Source: Actinomycetota bacterium
GTDB lineage: Bacteria > Actinomycetota > Acidimicrobiia > Acidimicrobiales > JAHWKP01
Direction: 5' to 3'
Assembly (NCBI GenBank): GCA_019347775.1
Contig: JAHWKP010000050.1
Span: forward strand, 1 to 10,225
DNA length: 10,225 bases
Of this stretch, positions 6,891 through 10,225 are shown piece after piece. Below the pieces are notes generated by a model. The model did no database searches and was not told the DNA's origin. It saw nothing but the letters and a program-made list of their open reading frames with translations. A program made the translations under genes and the position numbers. Within the stretch, counting starts at the first letter, position 1. Every line of letters begins with the position of its first letter.

Positions 6891-7102
6891 GTCCCGAGCA
6901 GGGTAGTTCCGCGAGACGAACCCTTCCCTCGGCTAGGTCGTCGCTCGGCCTCAGCCAGCAGTTTGGAGAGAGTCGGCCAGCAGCCCTGACACAGCGAACC
7001 CGCCCCGCACCGATCGGCGATCTGGTCGATGGTCCTGGCACCGTTGGAGATCACCGACTTCACCGTGCGGTCGGTTACGGCCCGGCAGGAGCACACGTAC
7101 AT
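6887..7102 (-). CDS. bfd: Bacterioferritin-associated ferredoxin (BFD-like [2Fe-2S] protein)
   Basis: A 71-residue protein whose first 50 residues form a BFD-like [2Fe-2S] domain: MYVCSCRAVTD with C4 and C6, then GSLCQGCWPTLSKLL with C38 and C41, the four expected cluster ligands (CxC ... CxxC). An extra cysteine, C32, lies between them. In the best-studied systems Bfd passes electrons to bacterioferritin heme so that stored ferric iron is reduced and released. The immediate ATGA overlap with bfr supports that pairing. The tail after residue 50 is basic and low in complexity (AERRPSRGKGSSRG) and lacks a recognisable domain. The start ATG at 7100-7102 places the CxC motif at the canonical position. 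A purine-rich GAGGGAAG lies about 10 bases upstream, slightly far for a ribosome binding site. The gap to the kinase stop upstream is 36 bases, so it may be cotranscribed with the kinase triad. Confidence 0.93.
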   Translation of the reverse strand: MYVCSCRAVTDRTVKSVISNGARTIDQIADRCGAGSLCQGCWPTLSKLLAEAERRPSRGKGSSRGTTLLGT

Positions 7103-7138
7103 GCCGTCGTATCTTCCCTCGCGAGCGGAGCCCCGAAG

Positions 7139-8536
7139 CTACGAGCCCCCGAATGGCCAACTCGCCCCTGGCGCGGCCCCTAGCTCGACGGCCAGTGCGG
7201 TCGCCGCCAGCGCCCACCAGTACGCCGGCCGCACCCGGTGGATCAGCTTGGGCAAGAAGCGCCAGACGGCGCGGATCGTGTTCGTGGCGGATCGGTTGCG
7301 CCGGAGTGTCACCGCGAGCGCCATCACGAGCACCGTGGCGCTCACCAACGGGGCGAGAACGATTGTCGCGGCGATGCCCGCCAGCGGGGGCAACGCCGAA
7401 CGGGCTGATGCCGTCCGGTTCCAGGCCGCCGAGGAGCTCCGCCTCGCCACCGACCTGATTGCTTGAGTGGCGGCCCGCCGGCGGCGAGCCATCCACGAGG
7501 CCGGTCGACGACTTACTCCCCGCCCGTCTGCTTGGGGGAACGGATCAGGTAGCCCCCGGTCTACGCGGGCGCACCACGGACAACGGCTCCTGCGGAGATG
7601 GGTGTGCGTCGGGCTCCGCCTGCAGCTGCCCAGTCGATCCTCGAGGTCGGCCAGGGCGGACTCCCACGAGGCCGCGGTCGGTCGTACCCACGGCGCAGCA
7701 GGACCAAGCACGAAGGCGCGAAAGAACAGGAGCCGGATTCGGACGCCGAGGTGGCGCAGCCCCATCGAAGTCGGCGGCGGGCGCAGCCGCGTCCCGAGCA
7801 GGTGTGGGAACCGGCGCCCTCGCATGCGGGCGCTGAGATCCGGCGGTTCACCACGGCCCTTCCAGATTCCCGCATAGGGATGGACGCCCTCGCGCAGCAG
7901 CAGAAAGACCATCACCGCGAGTGAGAAGCGGTCCGAGGCGAGGTGCCGAGACGTGGCTGACAGGTCCCGGCCCGCCAACTCGGGAGCCAGGAACTCCGGT
8001 CGGGCGACGCCACAGTGATGCAGCTCACCGGTAGCCGGATCGGCAACCTGAATCGAGTCGCAATCGAGGATCGTCACCAGCGCCCGCCGGTCGACCAAGA
8101 CGTTGGACTCGTTCAGGTCGCCGACCACATAACCGGCGCGGTGCAGCGCCGAGACGACTGACGACAGGTTGCGGGCCGTGCGCACCAGGTGTCTCCAGGT
8201 GATTCCGGGAAGCTGGCCCCGCCGGGCGTCGGGGTTGTAGGCGGTGAAGACCGGAAGGGACCGGTCGAGGTCGACCGCCGGCATGCGAAACCCGACGACG
8301 GCTCCTGATTCGTTGCGGACGACGGCAGTGGGCCACGCCAGGTTGACGTGGCCTTCGAAGGTGGCGCCCTCCGGAGGATGAGCCAGCATCAGCTCCAACT
8401 TGCGAGCCTGGGCGAGAGTCGGGCTTCTCCAGCGCTTCTCGGCCACGCCGGGCTGTCCGGGCACTCGGAAGACTTCGGCTTCACCGCCCGCGCCGAGCAG
8501 CTTCGATTTGGTAGAGGTTGATGTGGTGACGGTCAT
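7139..8536 (-). CDS. TerY-P-triad-type protein kinase with zinc-knuckle-like motif and C-terminal membrane segments
   Basis: A 465-residue protein of the Ser/Thr-kinase-like family found with VWA and PP2C genes. Kinase motifs: glycine loop LLGAGGEAEVF (13-23), likely ATP-anchoring K34 in AEKRW, catalytic loop VVGDLNESNVLV (137-148) with D140 and N145 in place of a standard HRD, metal-binding LDCDS (157-161) in place of DFG, APE-like APELAG (184-189), and D202 in the SDRFSLAV helix. The key catalytic residues are therefore present. Next comes a likely metal knuckle with C305, H311/H313 and CPWC (319-322), a basic linker, and hydrophobic spans at about 382-411 and 439-455, so it is probably membrane-tethered. 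Start ATG at 8534-8536 is 7 bases after the phosphatase stop. It likely phosphorylates the VWA protein or a partner, countered by the PP2C; that role comes from the known triad, not from this sequence. Confidence 0.88.
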   Translation of the reverse strand: MTVTTSTSTKSKLLGAGGEAEVFRVPGQPGVAEKRWRSPTLAQARKLELMLAHPPEGATFEGHVNLAWPTAVVRNESGAVVGFRMPAVDLDRSLPVFTAYNPDARRGQLPGITWRHLVRTARNLSSVVSALHRAGYVVGDLNESNVLVDRRALVTILDCDSIQVADPATGELHHCGVARPEFLAPELAGRDLSATSRHLASDRFSLAVMVFLLLREGVHPYAGIWKGRGEPPDLSARMRGRRFPHLLGTRLRPPPTSMGLRHLGVRIRLLFFRAFVLGPAAPWVRPTAASWESALADLEDRLGSCRRSPTHTHLRRSRCPWCARVDRGLPDPFPQADGRGVSRRPASWMARRRRAATQAIRSVARRSSSAAWNRTASARSALPPLAGIAATIVLAPLVSATVLVMALAVTLRRNRSATNTIRAVWRFLPKLIHRVRPAYWWALAATALAVELGAAPGASWPFGGS

Positions 8537-8543
8537 GTCGGCT

Positions 8544-9296
8544 TCAGCCGATGGCCGCGAGGACCAAGGTCACGTCGTCATCGGTTCGGGAACCGACCCG
8601 CTCGGAACCCAGGAACTTCTCGAGCTGCTGCGGTTCGGCCGAGCCTCTGGTCACGAATCCCACGAGCGGTGCGAAGAACGGCGCATGGGGCCGGCTCCCG
8701 TCGGCACGGTCAAGGGCGAGCAGCCCCAAGCCGTCGGTCAGCAAGCCGATCGACTCCACCGGTCCGTCCACTGTCTCGCTTACACGCGCTTCACTCCAAA
8801 GCTTCGAGGTCAGGAAGGTGGTCTCGTTCAGGTATTCGCTCTGCTCGGCGGCCGCCACGCTGACGAAGGAACCGTCGGGTCGGCCGACGACGACGGCGCC
8901 GTCGCCCACCTGAATGGCGCACACTCGGTCGGGAGTTGCGACCACGACGCTCAACGTGGTCGCCAGGTCGTGGAGATCGTGACCTAGCTCGCGGGCGGCT
9001 CGCTGCAAGCGGCGCCTGGTCGCCTCCACCGTTTCGGCCAGGAGTTCTCCGCCGTCTGCCGCGGCGTCCTCACTCATTCGCCACGCCAGGTATTGCACGG
9101 CGAAGTCGGCCGCGGTGCGCGACCCCAGAGCGGCCAGCGGCACGGACCCGGCGCCGTCGGCAACGGCCGCGATCAGGATGTCGGGCTCTAGGACGGTCCA
9201 GGAGTGGGCGTCCTGGCAGCCGGTGTTGTCGCGGCGGTGACCTGAACCCTCGACGCTGGCGCCGAGGACTTTCCAGCCGCTCAGACCGAGGCCCAT
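8544..9296 (-). CDS. PP2C-family protein serine/threonine phosphatase
   Basis: A 250-residue metal-dependent phosphatase that should remove phosphate from targets of the adjacent kinase. PP2C metal and catalytic motifs can be read in order: an N-terminal GSGHRRDNTGCQDAH with D29; VADGAGS (46-51) with D47 and G48; ATTLSVVV (112-119); VGDGAVVVG (130-138); LLTDGLGLL (186-193) with D188; and a terminal RTDDDVTLVLA (237-247) with the metal-binding aspartates. The length matches a bare catalytic domain with no extra sensor or membrane part. The ATG at 9294-9296 lies inside the 3' end of the VWA gene (16-base overlap), and the stop is 7 bases before the kinase start, so the three genes are tightly linked. 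Only a weak AGG lies directly before the ATG, so expression may rely on coupling to the VWA gene. Class is secure; substrate is inferred from context. Confidence 0.92.
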   Translation of the reverse strand: MGLGLSGWKVLGASVEGSGHRRDNTGCQDAHSWTVLEPDILIAAVADGAGSVPLAALGSRTAADFAVQYLAWRMSEDAAADGGELLAETVEATRRRLQRAARELGHDLHDLATTLSVVVATPDRVCAIQVGDGAVVVGRPDGSFVSVAAAEQSEYLNETTFLTSKLWSEARVSETVDGPVESIGLLTDGLGLLALDRADGSRPHAPFFAPLVGFVTRGSAEPQQLEKFLGSERVGSRTDDDVTLVLAAIG

Positions 9297-9991
9297 CCTG
9301 ATGGCGGCGGCAGCGCGGCCTGCTCGCCGACCCGGGAGGCCGATACCCGTCGCTGGCTCTGCGAGAGCCAGACGAACAGCTCAGTGAACTTGAGGCCGTC
9401 GAGCTTCATCGGCTCCCGCACCGAGATCTGGCGCAGCACGTCCATGTTGGCTCCCTCGACCCCAACGGCGAAGAAGGCCAGGCCATTGGCCTCCTCGGCC
9501 TCGGCAACCCGGGTGGCCGCGTCGCTCCAGGGATCGGTGGGCTCGCCGTCGGTGATCAGGAAGACCCAGGGCCGGTAGTACGCAACACCGTTGGCCCGGT
9601 AGTCGCGCTTGCGGTTCTCCACCATGTCGAGGGCTTGGTTAATGCCCGCGCCCATGGGAGTGGAGCCCCCCGCGGTCAGCGTCGGCGCCACGAACTGTCC
9701 GGCGCTCAGGAAACCCTGCACCGCCTGAGCGCCGCCCTGGCCGAAGGTCACGATGGCGACCTCGACCCGCCGCGAAGCGAGCGTGTCGGTGCCGATGTCT
9801 GCCGCGAAGGCGCGGAGCCCCTCGTTCAGTGCGGCGATGGGACGCCCGCCCATGGACGCGGATGTGTCGAGAAGCAACACACAGGCGCAGCGGGGCTCGG
9901 GGTTGGTAGCGAACTCAACCTGTTCTTCGAGGGAGATTCCCTCCTCCCTGCGGTACTCGTCGAGAGCGTCTTGCCGGGGGATCGTCGCCAT
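9281..9991 (-). CDS. VWA-domain protein, TerY-like
   Basis: A 236-residue protein made mostly of one von Willebrand factor A domain. A full metal-ion-dependent adhesion site is visible: DTSAS (42-46) with MGGRPI after it, T111 in AGGSTPMG, and D148 in FLITDGEPTD. The residues before it (FATNPEPRCACVLLLDTSASM) closely resemble TerY proteins, where a short lead containing NPEPRCPC precedes the MIDAS strand. TerY-like proteins act in the cytoplasm as metal-dependent protein-binding partners in Ter stress systems, and their neighbouring PP2C and kinase form the TerY-P triad. Here it is the first gene of that set. The start ATG at 9989-9991 has no clear Shine-Dalgarno, and the upstream 144-bp gap carries two inverted repeats. 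The C-terminus (RRVSASRVGEQAALPPPSGW) is a basic then Pro-rich tail without a domain. Confidence 0.92.
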   Translation of the reverse strand: MATIPRQDALDEYRREEGISLEEQVEFATNPEPRCACVLLLDTSASMGGRPIAALNEGLRAFAADIGTDTLASRRVEVAIVTFGQGGAQAVQGFLSAGQFVAPTLTAGGSTPMGAGINQALDMVENRKRDYRANGVAYYRPWVFLITDGEPTDPWSDAATRVAEAEEANGLAFFAVGVEGANMDVLRQISVREPMKLDGLKFTELFVWLSQSQRRVSASRVGEQAALPPPSGWASV

Positions 9992-10010
9992 CCGACAATT
10001 GAACCTGCAC

Positions 10011-10032
10011 GCATCCGCCGGGTGGCGGATGC
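10011..10032. repeat. Perfect 9-bp inverted repeat upstream of the VWA gene
   Basis: GCATCCGCC at 10011-10019 and GGCGGATGC at 10024-10032 are exact reverse complements separated by GGGT. The hairpin sits 19 bases before the VWA start codon, in the likely 5' leader or promoter of the minus-strand gene set. It could be an operator, a leader hairpin affecting translation, or a terminator; there is no clear U-run on either strand. Confidence 0.6.
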
Positions 10033-10070
10033 TCTATTGCTGGCTCTTCGCCTGACGGCTCATCGCTGTG

Positions 10071-10096
10071 CGGTGGGGGACCCCCAACCCCCACCG
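10071..10096. repeat. Perfect 9-bp GC-rich inverted repeat, possible terminator of the upstream gene
   Basis: CGGTGGGGG at 10071-10079 and CCCCCACCG at 10088-10096 pair exactly around an 8-base loop; flanking bases can extend the stem by several pairs including wobbles. It lies 39 bases after the stop of the partial minus-strand gene, where a terminator would be expected. No U-tract follows on the minus strand, so if it terminates, it does so in the tract-less manner often proposed for high-GC actinobacteria. Confidence 0.45.
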
Positions 10097-10135
10097 CGCG
10101 GGTGCAGGCGGGCGGATAGGAACACTTACAGTTGT

Positions 10136-10225
10136 CTAGGCGGGGGCGTCGCGGAGGTCGACGCGGCCGAGGCGGTCGGCGTTGCCGTCGGGCCTCTCGA
10201 GGGCGGGGATCTCGATCGAAACCCG
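10136..10225 (-). CDS. C-terminal end of an unrecognised protein, 5' end outside window
   Basis: From the window edge the minus strand reads 29 sense codons then TAG at 10138-10136. The end of the protein is hydrophilic (IEIPALERPDGNADRLGR, then VDLRDAPA). Nearly every codon ends in C or G, far more strongly than in the other two frames, which supports real coding. The fragment is too short to identify. It runs in the same direction as the VWA gene, with 144 bases between them. Confidence 0.5.
   Translation of the reverse strand, partial: RVSIEIPALERPDGNADRLGRVDLRDAPA

Noticed and set aside
7459..7924. Several plus-strand open frames opposite the kinase tail
   Set aside because: They are mutually overlapping, Arg/Pro-rich and antisense to a kinase with a CPWC knuckle and membrane spans.
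10097..10135. Possible small RNA or tRNA in the right-hand gap
   Set aside because: No cloverleaf or T-loop-like sequence could be found; only the two simple hairpins are visible.
1..10225. CRISPR array, insertion sequence, phage or toxin-antitoxin genes
   Set aside because: No regularly spaced direct repeats, transposase or integrase motifs, or terminal inverted repeats were seen, and gene style is uniform across the window.

Overview
The window is high-GC, densely packed bacterial chromosome. Genes overlap or sit a few bases apart, coding frames strongly prefer G/C in the third codon position, and GTG starts occur. The gene set (condensed branched-chain-type ABC importer, HugZ-like protein, bacterioferritin with its ferredoxin, and a VWA/PP2C/kinase triad) fits an actinobacterium, perhaps an Acidimicrobiia-like lineage. 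That placement is inferred from gene style only; there is no rRNA or other marker here.

Layout: (1) 1-570, plus strand: the C-terminal end of a large helical-repeat protein, probably a cyclase/AAA-type or LuxR-type regulator, cut by the window edge. (2) 5851-556, minus strand: a complete four-gene HAAT (branched-chain amino acid family) ABC importer operon. It encodes a membrane-anchored solute-binding protein, a fused LivH-LivM permease, a LivF-type ATPase carrying an unusual N-terminal membrane region, and a short LivG-like ATPase. The genes are joined by a 9-bp gap and two ATGA overlaps. (3) 5864-6400, plus strand: a HugZ/pyridoxamine-phosphate-oxidase-like split-barrel protein, diverging from the importer with start codons only 12 bp apart. 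(4) 9991-6423, minus strand: five co-directional genes encoding a VWA (TerY-like) protein, a PP2C phosphatase, a protein kinase with a zinc-knuckle-like motif and C-terminal membrane segments, a Bfd-type ferredoxin and a bacterioferritin. (5) 10225-10136, minus strand: the last 29 codons of an unrecognised gene, followed by a 144-bp gap with two perfect inverted repeats.

How the parts may work together: the VWA/PP2C/kinase set matches the known TerY-P triad, a phosphorylation-signalling module linked to tellurite/stress (Ter) systems. Here it leads directly into the bfd-bfr iron-storage pair, which itself faces a HugZ-like gene, so the right half may be an iron/heme or oxidative stress locus. 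The left half is a self-contained nutrient uptake operon. I see no tRNA, rRNA, CRISPR array, insertion sequence or transposase. No stretch longer than 300 bases lacks a gene.
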